From Nymphaea colorata (lineage: Eukaryota > Streptophyta > Magnoliopsida > Nymphaeales > Nymphaeaceae), in assembly GCF_008831285.2 (NCBI RefSeq), contig NC_045140.1:23888131-23952130 (forward strand): a DNA stretch of 64,000 nucleotides. The letters are read 5' to 3'. Numbering within the stretch: the first letter of the stretch is position 1; each line of letters opens with the position of its first letter. Below are positions 13,414-22,799 of this stretch, one piece after another. A program made the translations under genes and the position numbers. The notes beneath the pieces are model-generated. The model ran no database searches. It saw only the letters and a list, made by a program, of their open reading frames with translations, and was not told the DNA's origin.

Positions 13414-13448
13414 ACACACACACACATATATATATGTGTGTGTGTGTA
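13414..13448. repeat. (CA)n(TA)n(TG)n compound repeat, perfect palindrome
   Basis: ACACACACACAC followed by TATATATATA and then TGTGTGTGTGTG. The outer arms are reverse complements, so the whole segment can fold into one hairpin. Confidence 0.9.
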
Positions 13449-14105
13449 TTTTGTCTAATGAAAGTTCATAAGATTTTAAAAACAACTACCGTTGATCCAA
13501 ACTAACAATTCTTCACTTTAAGATCTAAGAAACAGTTGGTAGATAAATATTCTCAACAAATGGATATATTTAGCATCTGTCATTTTATCATGAATATTAT
13601 ACTCTTGGTTCTTGTTCCTTTGAATGCATTTAATTGCAGAATCTCCAGGCGAACCAGCTTCCGTGATTCATCCTTGAAAAAACTTGGAGTTTAAATCTCA
13701 CGACTATCTGGGCAATGCAGCTCAAGTTATGTGGTTGCCACGTCTCCATGAGTTTGTGTTAGATTTCTAACAGTCAAAAGGCAAAAACCACGGAAAGCTG
13801 GAGCAGAAAAATCAATAATGTTATTAGTCTCGACATGGAAGAATTCTAGAGATTCTGAGTGGAATTGCTTTTGCAGATTGAAAAAGATTCATGGGGACGT
13901 TATGCACGGTCTGACTTTTCATATCTGCTCACCAAGTGTCTTCTTAGATATACTTATCTCTCCCAACACTTGGGACATATTACAGTTATTAATTTGGAGC
14001 TTTTGGCCGCTTGCAAGCAATAAGAACCTGAACTTTTTCTTTAATTGCACGCAATGGAGTCAGCACACGTTCATCGGCTGTGCAACTTACTGGGTCCAAA
14101 CTTCA

Positions 14106-14343
14106 GCTTTTCAACTGAGTTTTCGAAAGAACAACTTGAACTTGGTCTTTATATATATAACTTGGGCTTGTCGTGATCAGTTCAATATTATATCAACTGA
14201 GCAATGCTGTGTATGTTTCTACATTAAATTATGTTTGAATAATTGGTATATATTGATATATATCATTAGTCAATGTTGAGCGCAGTCCTTGGAGCTTTTG
14301 AACTTAATTTTATCGAGTTTTCGCAGGAACAACTTGAACTTAG

Positions 14344-14377
<34 letters not shown>

Positions 14378-14474
14378 ACTTGGGCTTGTTGTCATCAGTT
14401 CAATATTATATCAATTCACCAATGGTATGCACGTTTGTAGATTAAATAATGTGTGAATTATTTGTATAAATGCT
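14106..14474. repeat. Diverged direct duplication (about 150-180 bp units)
   Basis: The segment 14106-14256 and the segment 14295-14474 share ordered words: gagttttcg, aacaacttgaactt, a TA tract, acttgggcttgt, then atcagttcaatattatatca. The second copy carries a longer TA tract (14346-14374). Spacing and order indicate an old tandem duplication. A 153-codon open frame (13818-14279) runs through the first copy but is not kept in the second. Confidence 0.75.
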
Positions 14475-14548
14475 GTTATCGCCAGCCAGTGCAAACATAA
14501 TATAGAATTCCAACTTCTGCAATTGAAAGTAAAATGGTGCAATAAGGG

Positions 14549-14967
14549 GGTGTTTGATGAAGCAAGAAATGTGGAATTTTAGAACTGAAATTCTCATTTT
14601 TTATGAAATCGGAATTGCATTGTCGAACAAATAATTTTGATTCCAAAATTATAGGCTCATTCTTGAATCAAAATTTAGGAATTGTGATTCTACTTTGGGA
14701 GGTAGACTTATGATTCCAGAATTTTAGAATTCTTTTCATTTCTCCTTATGACACATGTCAAGATGGTTTTAATTCATCAATTCTATAATTGTAATTTTTA
14801 TTTATGAAACATGTCATTTTCAGATTTGGAATCAAAATTTCAGACTATCAAAAACAAAAAAAAAAAAGGAAACTAGAACTAGAATCTTCATTCCAATTCC
14901 AATTTGTGGTGGAATTTTGTTTCTAAAATTGTAATTCTAGCTGAATCAAAATTCAAAGCCATCAAAT
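14549..14967. mobile_element. MITE-like element
   Basis: About 420 bases rich in gaattctag/aattttag words, bounded by GTGTTTGATG on the left and CATCAAA on the right, a short imperfect terminal inverted repeat. A related partial copy lies at 18905-19040. No coding capacity. Confidence 0.5.
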
Positions 14968-15383
14968 GAGAATGGAAAAGGAAATATTATACTGCTCAGT
15001 CTAGTGACATCTCTGTCAGAGCAAGGAATAGGTATAATCAGCAGCGGCAATAGGATATTTACCGTCTCTTTTATTCTCTCATAACAACTGAAGCACAAAG
15101 AGAAAGCTAAGTAAAGACACAGGCAAGCACTGACAATACAACTACTGCAGTCTCTCAACCCATAACTAAAACCAAGTACTAATTGATGCATGCATGCCAC
15201 AGTTCCAAAAACAACTAGACTGATGATTCATCTTCCTTCAACTTATACATAAGATAGATGCATATCGGCTTCATATACCATCATCATCCCGTCATCACCT
15301 ATATGGAGAAGAACCTGCCGCTGATTATAGCTAGCAAACTCCTTAATCAGATGGTTTCCGGCGCTGGCGCCGGTGCCGGAGTT

Positions 15384-17080
15384 CTAGTAGAAACCCGGAT
15401 ATGTTTTCGACTGCTGGTGAAATCGGTTGCCAGCTTTGCCCCCCAGCCAATGGGAGCAATTATAAACAGAGCACAAGGTCTCCAAGCCAGTCATCAACAG
15501 GAGCATGGACGTGGCCAAGAAGGTTAGGATCTTCCATGATCCAAACACGGACTTCTTAATGAAGTTTGAGAATTTGACGCTCCACCTCGACCCGTAGTGC
15601 CTGTTCACGTCCTCGATCACCCTGTCCAGGAACTCTACCTTGGTGATCCTCACAGACTTGCTCATGCTATTGAACATGGACGCCACCTCGATGTCGCTCT
15701 TCATGTGGTTGAAGATGATGCCTTTCTCTCTTAAGATCTTCACGTCTTCTTCTGTGTCGATTATACCATTCATCAACTCCATGTATCTGGCGAATACAAG
15801 GGCCCCTGGAGCGACCGTGGCCTCATACGCCACCAGATTCCTGATCACAACTTCAGTGTTGCCATCGAGCGTGATGCTGGGGAGAAATAGGTTCGCCGTT
15901 TTCACGTCGAACCTTATGCCCCTGCTGGTTATCCCGCCGGAGGCCGGGCAGAAGTTGACTCCGGCGCCCTTGAGCTCCTCCACAGATGGTATCATTATCT
16001 CCTCCACGGATGGTGGCGTGAAGTTGCCGTCGTCCTTCTTGTCGTCGACGTACGCGTCGTCGGCGGCGTCGTTGCCGTCGACCATGTCGTCGAGGTTCTG
16101 AGGGGAGAAGAGCTTGAGGCATCTCGTTACCAGCATCTTCAGCATGTGGACGAACTTGATGAGGCCGGAGAAGTTGATGTTGGACAAGCAATCCCAGCAG
16201 GTGGCGCACTTCTTCTTTATGACTTTCACCGGCTTCTTCTTCTTCTTCTGCGGATTTGGTGCTTCCGGGTTCGGCACCTCTTCCTTCTTGTGTTCGTCGG
16301 CGGTCTCCGGCGGGATCTCCTTCGGGGGATGATGATGTAGTAGAGGACTTCAAGGAGGTGGCCCCTCTTCGAAACCTGAAACTCCGGGAATCGTTGAACG
16401 CCCTTGAAGGGGGACAGCTCCCTGCAGAGGCCTCGCAACATCGCCTTCAACCTCGCTTCTGGTGAAGAACCACACTGCATTTCCAGCAGTGAATATAATA
16501 GGAAGAAAGGAATCTGGTTCTCGAGCATGATGATGTCTCTGAGAATCAACTGCTGCGCCGCCTTCTTGCCGGCGTAGTTGATGAGCTGCAACCTCGCCGG
16601 CGACAGCTTAGACTGCGACCGCTCCAGCGGATCGATAGCGAAATACTGGATGTACTCGAGAAGGAAGCAGGCATCCAGCAGCATCATCCAGATGATGGTC
16701 TGGCCGCTCCAGTCAAGGCTGCGGTTGTAGCAGGATCTGATCCGGTGCTCGTTCTCGGCGAACTTCCTGGAGACGTCGCAGAACGTCGTCTCCTTGGTGA
16801 AGGACCGCTGCATGCGGCGGACGGACTGGAGCTTGAACCGCTCCATCTCGTGGAGCTCCGGGTTCCGCCAGTGATACGGGCCGATGGAGACCTCCTGTGG
16901 GGTGTAGGCCTCCGGCTTAATGGCCAAGAGCTGCGCCGGCACGTTGAAGATGCTGACAGGGCACTCGGATTCCGAGTCGTCGTTCTCCATTTCTAGAACC
17001 TCTTGGATCTGTATGATCCATCTGTCCTCATTGAAGCTTCCCCCATGATCTGATGACAAGCTTCCTTGTCTGTGTGACAT
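15384..17080 (-). CDS. DUF247 family protein with an internal frameshift
   Basis: Read on the minus strand from ATG 17080 to stop 15384, about 565 residues if the frame is continuous, within the usual range for plant DUF247 proteins, which usually have an intronless coding region. Family landmarks: VSIFNVPAQLLAIKPEAYTP followed by SIGPYHW near the N-terminus; DWSGQTIIWMMLLDACFLLE; RDIIMLENQIPFFLLY; then, in the second frame, ITSRGIRFDVKTANLFLPS, NLVAYEA, DVKILREKGII and a C-terminal hydrophobic helix (WKILTFLATSMLLLMTGLE) typical of the family. The two halves are in different frames. The shift lies at a C5 run (G5 on the + strand, 16324-16328), where one extra base would join them. A Lys/Pro/Glu-rich linker follows the break. 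Most DUF247 proteins have no known biochemical role; some take part in grass self-incompatibility, but nothing here supports that role. A TATA-like AATAAATT on the minus strand lies near 17150. The coding region is GC-rich compared with its flanks. Confidence 0.9.
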
Positions 17081-18904
17081 CGTGAAAGCTCTTCTTCTTC
17101 TTCTTGATACTGCAGTGCTGGTGTGAGGAAGAGAAACAGTGGGTAGTGAATTTATTGGCAAATGGAGTGTGAAGTTTCTTCTAGGAAGATTGAATGGTGG
17201 GTGAAGGTGGGGCGCCGTCCTTATCACCCCAAGATTGATGGTTCAAACTTTTGTTGCACCGGAGAGGCCCATTGGATGGATTCTTCTCTGCTATCCAAAT
17301 TGAAAAGAACTGGAAAAGGAAAAAGCAGGCGAAGATGATGGAGAAAAATAAAACCTGCCTATGTTGCATAATATAATCCACACATATGGATTTCTATCTA
17401 AAGGTAAGCCGCATGATTTTCTTCTTTTTTTTCCTTTTCTAAAGCTGAGCGCAATGACGCACCGCTTACCATGTGTATACACACATTATTTCCAAATTAT
17501 CTGGCCAGATATGCTTCTTATCTGTATCTTCCACGATTTAAGTTGCTTTTCACAAATCTAACGATACAAATGAATGCTAGAAAGTATGAAACATAAAAAT
17601 CTGAGGCAGCCTATGTAACATTGCATATGCCCATATTTCTAAGTATTTATAATGTCTTCGCTCATCTTTCTAGAAGAGCCGTCCGTTTGACAGATGTTTG
17701 ATGAATATTTTTTGAAAAAATAGAACAGACTTTCGGTGTTTTATTATGAAGGTGTCTCATTTTTTTTAAGCATAACCAAACAGCCTTATAAGGAATTACA
17801 TGAATGCCTCAGGTACATTCAATTACTAATTAGAATTCCAAACCGTTCAATTGAATCCGTTGAAGAAATCCAAGCACGATTGTTGATCTGATTCAAAATG
17901 AGTATGCACCCAGTTCACTGAATTTGAACATGTTTCTAACATCCTACTAAGATCCGATCCAGTTAATGTAAATGACGAACCTTATGCTGGTTGGATCTGA
18001 CCTGAAAATGGTTTTAGAAAATCAGATCTGAAATTATGAAGTCCAAGTCTAAATCCAAAAGCTGATTACAAACAATCTGATGGTCAAGTCGAATTCGGTA
18101 AAAGTTGAATCCAAATAACCATTTACTGCCCGCCTCTTTAAAAGGGAGAGCTGGCATATTTACTTGCGATCCCAAGTTGCGGCTTCATCGGTGGGATATT
18201 CCTCAGTGGTGGCTGATGAAAATTAATGGCGAATGATTAGAGAAATCCAGATAGTCGGAGCAACCTGCATAGAAAAAAAAAATTATATTGAAAAAATCAA
18301 TTTTGGTCCCACCCATCGCTTTTCTTGGCCCGACCTTTGGGTTGTGATGGCAAAACCACTAGACGTCGTCAAAAGCTGGTTATGTTCCTATACTGACGAC
18401 GCACAAAATTTGCGTGCACAATATAGTTAAGGTAATGTTCGCTATATTGATGCACAAAATTTGCAAGCATAATGACAAAAATATTTTTAGTTAATATAAA
18501 AAAAGCTTTTTGTAAGGACAAAAAAATCAAAAAAAGTAAAAAAATTAAAAAGAACAGTTTTTAAATAATTACCAAAATATTTTTTTTTCTTTTAAAGTAT
18601 ATGGGGTGCTTGCACCTAACGGCACATGAAACTCATTCTTGTCTGTGTCACCCTGGGTTTGGTTTCTAAGCAGAAACCACCGCGAGGCAACACTGGTGTT
18701 TTTTTTTTCTTAAAAAAAATATTGCAGGGCCCGGCTTTTTCGAGCATTGCTGGGATCAGGCCTGTTCGGATTTGAGTCCAAGATGAACATGAGATCTGAA
18801 TGAATAGCTAGCCTTTTAACTGATTGGACCCCCTTCTTTCACAACAAATCTTGGCCTATTAGGATTTGGGTAATGAATGTAAGACCCGCTTAAAGCCTGA
18901 CAAG

Positions 18905-19040
18905 GTGTGTTTGATGGCCGTGAAATTTGATTCTAGAATTTTATTTCACCACAAACTAGAATTGGATTGAAAATTCTAGTTCTACTTTTCCTTGTGTTTT
19001 GATTTCAGAATTAAAAATAACGTGTTTGAAGAGGTTAAAA
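18905..19040. mobile_element. Partial copy of the MITE-like element at 14549-14967
   Basis: Starting at GTGTTTGATGGCC, the sequence follows the reverse complement of the right end of the 14549-14967 element for about 90 bases (shared words include caccacaaa, gaattgga and attctagttcta). The other end was not found. Confidence 0.5.
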
Positions 19041-19180
19041 CTTTAAACTCTACAGTGACAACAAGAAAATTATCAGAGTATAGGAAGCATTGAGGGCTGG
19101 TTATGAACGGTGCAGTCTTTAAGAAGAAGTCAAGTGTACTCCTAATCCACTTTTTTTATTGGGCCTCTGACCCCTTTAAA

Positions 19181-19186
<6 letters not shown>

Positions 19187-19232
<46 letters not shown>

Positions 19233-19256
19233 TATTTATTTATTTATTTATTTATT
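19187..19256. repeat. (TA)n followed by (TTTA)n microsatellite
   Basis: About 21 TA units, followed directly by about six TTTA units. Confidence 0.92.
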
Positions 19257-20163
19257 TTATAGCTAAATAACACCACAACAAGTGCGATAGGAACAACCAG
19301 TTGCTTTGTCATTGTTTTTAGCAAAGAAATGCACCTTTTTCGATAGTTTTTAGGGACATAACAATTTTTGTTTAAAAAAAAGCCATCTAGCCACACAAAT
19401 AGCCAATTGTGTATGTGTGTGCATAGAGAAAGAAAGAAATATAAAAATATCCCGAAGGTTTAAAGTAGTGAAGTCAGTGCACCTACAACTTGGTGTGGGT
19501 GTGGGTGTGGGACTCCATACCATATGGCCCAAGGGCAAAATGGCAGCTAGAATCGAAGTGGTGATTTGAGATCTTTTGATCTACCAATCTAACTAGCTAT
19601 GTATCTCCTCCTCCATTGTCGCAGATACCTTTTTCTTCTGTCTCTTTCATGGTTTTCAGTCACTCTAGAATGTGTCTTTTGCCTGCAACTATTAGTTCCC
19701 CATTGGGAGTGATCATCTGCCTGCAACTAGTATTAAAGCACTTGTAGGTAATCAGGTAGTTGTTTTGCAGTTGATGATCATGAAACCACCATGCCGGCCG
19801 GACTGTCACTCCGGCGATTCACTTGAATCGAATAAATTGTGAATAGTGCAACTTAATTTATCATATTATAGACAAAATGCATAAAAACAATTAAAAATTA
19901 ATAAAGAATGCTTCAACATACTTAGAAATAATAAACAGTGATTAGTATATGACACATGCAGCCTTTTTGGTGGCCCATTCATTAAATCAATTTGATAACC
20001 AGAGAGCCAACTTTTACAACACTGCTTCCAAGTTATCAACTACGTGTTTTGGGCACTTCCCCATAATCCCTAAAATATAGTTTATGCCCTCCCCAGACAA
20101 CCTTCGAAGATAAATGTGTTTTAATTATCATTGTTTATCCTCTTTTTTAGAGTGTTTTTGTTA

Positions 20164-20682
20164 GGGGTGAACAACGAATCAAACTCAACTCGTTCAAGCT
20201 CTGCTCGTGAACGAGTTCGAGCCTAGTCATTTGCTTAACGAGTTGAGCTCGAGTTCATGACTCGACTCGTTCAAATAATTGAGTTAAGTTCAAGTTCAAC
20301 ACGTAACTATTGAGTCGAGCTCGAACCTTAATCGAGTTTGTTGAGCCTTAATCAAGTCGATATATTCAAACGAGTTTACGAGTTTGTCAAGGCTCAAGCG
20401 AGTGCTCAACATTTAACGATGAATATCAATTATATTTAAATGAGTTTGTTGAGCCTTAATCAAGTCAAGTCAAGCTCAAGATATAATGATGAATATCAAT
20501 TCTATTCAAACAAGTTTGTCGAGCCTTAATCGAGTTGTGCTCAAGCTCAACACATAATTGTCGAGTCGAACTCAAATTCGTCGAGTTATTCTCGAGCTGA
20601 GTCGAGTTCAAGGTTTCATTAGTTGAGCCAAGTTTAAAATTACTGAACTCGGGCTTGACTCGACTCGACTCTTGTTCACCCC
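20164..20682. mobile_element. Non-autonomous DNA element with 11-bp terminal inverted repeats
   Basis: It begins GGGGTGAACAA and ends TTGTTCACCCC, perfect inverted termini, flanked on both sides by TA (20162-20163 and 20683-20684), a possible TA target duplication. The interior is low-complexity GAGTCGAGCTCGA-type sequence with many degenerate palindromic words and no coding frame. The element family is inferred; the TA flanks would fit a mariner-like or PIF-like group. Confidence 0.7.
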
Positions 20683-21079
20683 TAGCTCATCCAAAACTTG
20701 TAACGTCTCAGCAATATTTAAATGTCTCATTAAACTCGTGCACCTATTTGTTCACTGCTGCTCTCAAGAAGGTTCCGGTTTGGGTTATCATGAAACTCAA
20801 TTGCGTGAAAAGAAAAAAAATGTGAAAAAGAGTCGCAAAAACATGCTACTATGCATGAATAATTTCCGTCGTTGAATTGCCTAAACTACGTATAAAAACA
20901 AAAATGCGCACTTAATTTTATTAAATTTTCAGGAACTGAACCCTTTTTTTAAACTTGTACGAAAGCTTCATGCATTGAATATTTAGTCTACTCAAGGGCA
21001 GACCTCATACTATTTTACTCCTCAAATTTAACATCCTCATGCCTTTTGCCCCGCTACTAGACAAACTACTTCATGCAAA

Positions 21080-21082
<3 letters not shown>

Positions 21083-21158
<76 letters not shown>
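21083..21158. repeat. (CT)n(TA)n compound microsatellite
   Basis: About 14 CT units followed directly by about 24 TA units. Confidence 0.95.
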
Positions 21159-21161
<3 letters not shown>

Positions 21162-22227
21162 AAACGGAAAAGGGACGCCCGAGGCAGGGGAGGGGGGAGG
21201 GGAAGTTCTGTCGCCCAAAGCAGGCATGGTGTGGGTCCCACGCTTGCAATCGTGCCCGGTAAAGTTCCGGCAGTCTCGCGTGATGCGGATCGCGCCAAGT
21301 GACGGCCAGCTCGGGCCGGAGAGGAGGGAGGGAAGCTGGGAACGTTCGGGTGGGCCCCGCCATACGGCGTCGGCGGGTCCGTCCCGCCTCTCCCTCTACC
21401 AAACCCTAAAACCCCGTTCCGTTCAGGGTTCGTTATGCTCTCTTTCCGTCTTTTCCTCCGTTTTTCATCGAGATAAAATTTCCAAGAAAAATCAGACCTG
21501 AGATTCTATTCGTCAAGAAGAGATTTGGTTTTTCTGATGTAAAAGTCCAACCATCTACTTTCTACATCCAAGAGGAACTCAAATTCTCATGATTTGGACT
21601 CTCATCGTCTTTAAAAGAAACCATGATGATGAATTCATCCTTATAGTTCCATTTCATCAGAGCGACAATCAAATTAAAATAAGTTTTGAAACGAGTAAGA
21701 GTAGGGGGAGTCCCTTCCTTCGATGTAACCCATCTAGAAAACAGTTCTCATGGCACGAGTATTGAGTTCGAATCTTTTAAAAATATCTGTATGAAGTTTT
21801 CTCTCGTTAAAGCATCCAGCATTCTGTCGGCCATGCCTGCAAACCACCCCGAGCTCGTGCTCTCTCCTTCACATGTGGATCTGTTCCCCGCACTGGACCA
21901 ACCAAAACCAACAAGAAGAAGAAGAAAGGGCACATCTGTAATCCTCCATGAACTGAAGAGGCCGGCATTTCATATGATTAGAAACTTATACTCGCATGTC
22001 TGCAGACAACTCCCTGCGGCCGCTCTGTCTCCCTCTCTTTCTCTTTTTTAAGAGCTTCCATACTCAAAAAGAAACGAAGACGGCGACTCCTCTCAGTCTC
22101 AGGCTCGTTTCATTCTTCCTTCTCAGTAAAGCTCCTTTCCAAGCTCTCCTTTCCACTCCCCAAAACGAACAGCCGTGCAGAAAAAAAAGAAAAGGGAAAG
22201 AAAGTCTCTTCATCGGCAGATTTCCAG

Positions 22228-22799
22228 ATGAAGCCTACCAAATCATTCACCTTTCTGCTGCTCCTTCTGCTCCTCGTAACAGTCCACGGTAAACACATGA
22301 CATACACACCAAGAAGCAACAAAGCGAAGTCACAGAATATGAGAGAGAAAGAGAGAGAGAGAGCTCTTTTTTTTCTCCCTCGTGTAAAGATGTTACTGAT
22401 CGAGTCTGACAATTTGTTTGGTTTCTATTATGCTGCCACAGGAATACGACTGAATCGTGAGTTGATATCAGAAGCCTCAAACAGAATCCATGTGGGTACT
22501 TTCCCTGACCAACTATTAGTACCTCCTTCAATGGTTTCTGATGATTGGTCTGAGTTTCTGACTCTGAAGTTGCATGTTGGAATTCCATAAAACAGGATAC
22601 GAGGAAGGAAGAGAGATGGTTGCGGAGCAGCAGGGTTCATGAGAGGCAACACAGGAGACCTGCCCATCGCTGCAGAAGCTCATTATGCTCGGGGCACCCG
22701 AAGAACTCTAGGCCTCCCAAGAGGTCGGTTGATCAGGGAATGCCAAGCTTGCATGCGGATTACTATGGTCCAAGAATCCATGACCCAAGGCATCACTGA
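22228..22799 (+). CDS. Putative secreted RGF/GLV/CLEL-like peptide precursor
   Basis: Best model: exon 1 22228-22288 (ATG, Lys, then a run of Leu, ending VTVH, phase 1, donor GTAAAC) and exon 2 22570-22799, about 96 residues. The N-terminus is a clear signal peptide. The C-terminus is DYYGPRIHDPRHH followed by a stop. RGF/GLV/CLEL peptides, which act in root meristem maintenance and gravitropism, have a tyrosine-sulfated mature form of about 13 residues beginning DY with prolines near positions 5, 9 and 10 and usually ending HN. Here the Asp-Tyr, Pro5, Pro10 and Arg-His near the end match, but position 9 is Asp instead of Pro and the last residue is His instead of Asn. A basic middle region (RRPAHR, RPPKR) offers processing sites. 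The acceptor is the least certain part: 22595 or an extra exon from 22442 are alternatives, though the 22569 acceptor keeps frame. Small secreted precursors are easy to miscall, hence moderate confidence. Confidence 0.58.

Larger units (their letters stand above)
9941..13800. other. Intergenic region, mostly repeats
   Basis: The first few hundred bases may be remains of the 5' LTR or leader of the minus-strand copia element. No confident gene. A long AT microsatellite at 11989-12059 and a CA/TA/TG palindromic repeat at 13414-13448 are the only clear structures. Words such as aaatccatggattagagatctcaaatc near 11400 resemble a stretch near 3500 and suggest an old dispersed repeat. Confidence 0.4.
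17081..22227. other. Intergenic region rich in repeats
   Basis: No supported gene. It contains GATCTGA-type dispersed-repeat words (17850-18130), a partial MITE copy (18905-19040), AT and TTTA microsatellites, a 519-bp terminal-inverted-repeat element (20164-20682) and a CT/TA compound microsatellite. Near 21767 the sequence gagttcgaatc resembles an RNA polymerase III B box and could be the end of a tRNA-derived SINE, but no A box or full structure was recognised. Confidence 0.45.

Noticed and set aside
13818-14279. 153-codon + strand frame
   Set aside because: No recognisable motif, many Trp/Cys/Phe from AT-rich sequence, and it is not kept in the duplicated copy downstream.
15853-16353. 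166-codon minus-strand frame across the DUF247 break
   Set aside because: It is the third frame of the DUF247 gene; its Arg/Glu-rich composition has no family match, so it is a shadow.
22442-22590. Alternative coding exon for the small secreted precursor
   Set aside because: It is open and in phase with exon 1, but it ends without the RGF-like peptide and has no recognisable motif; kept only as an alternative.
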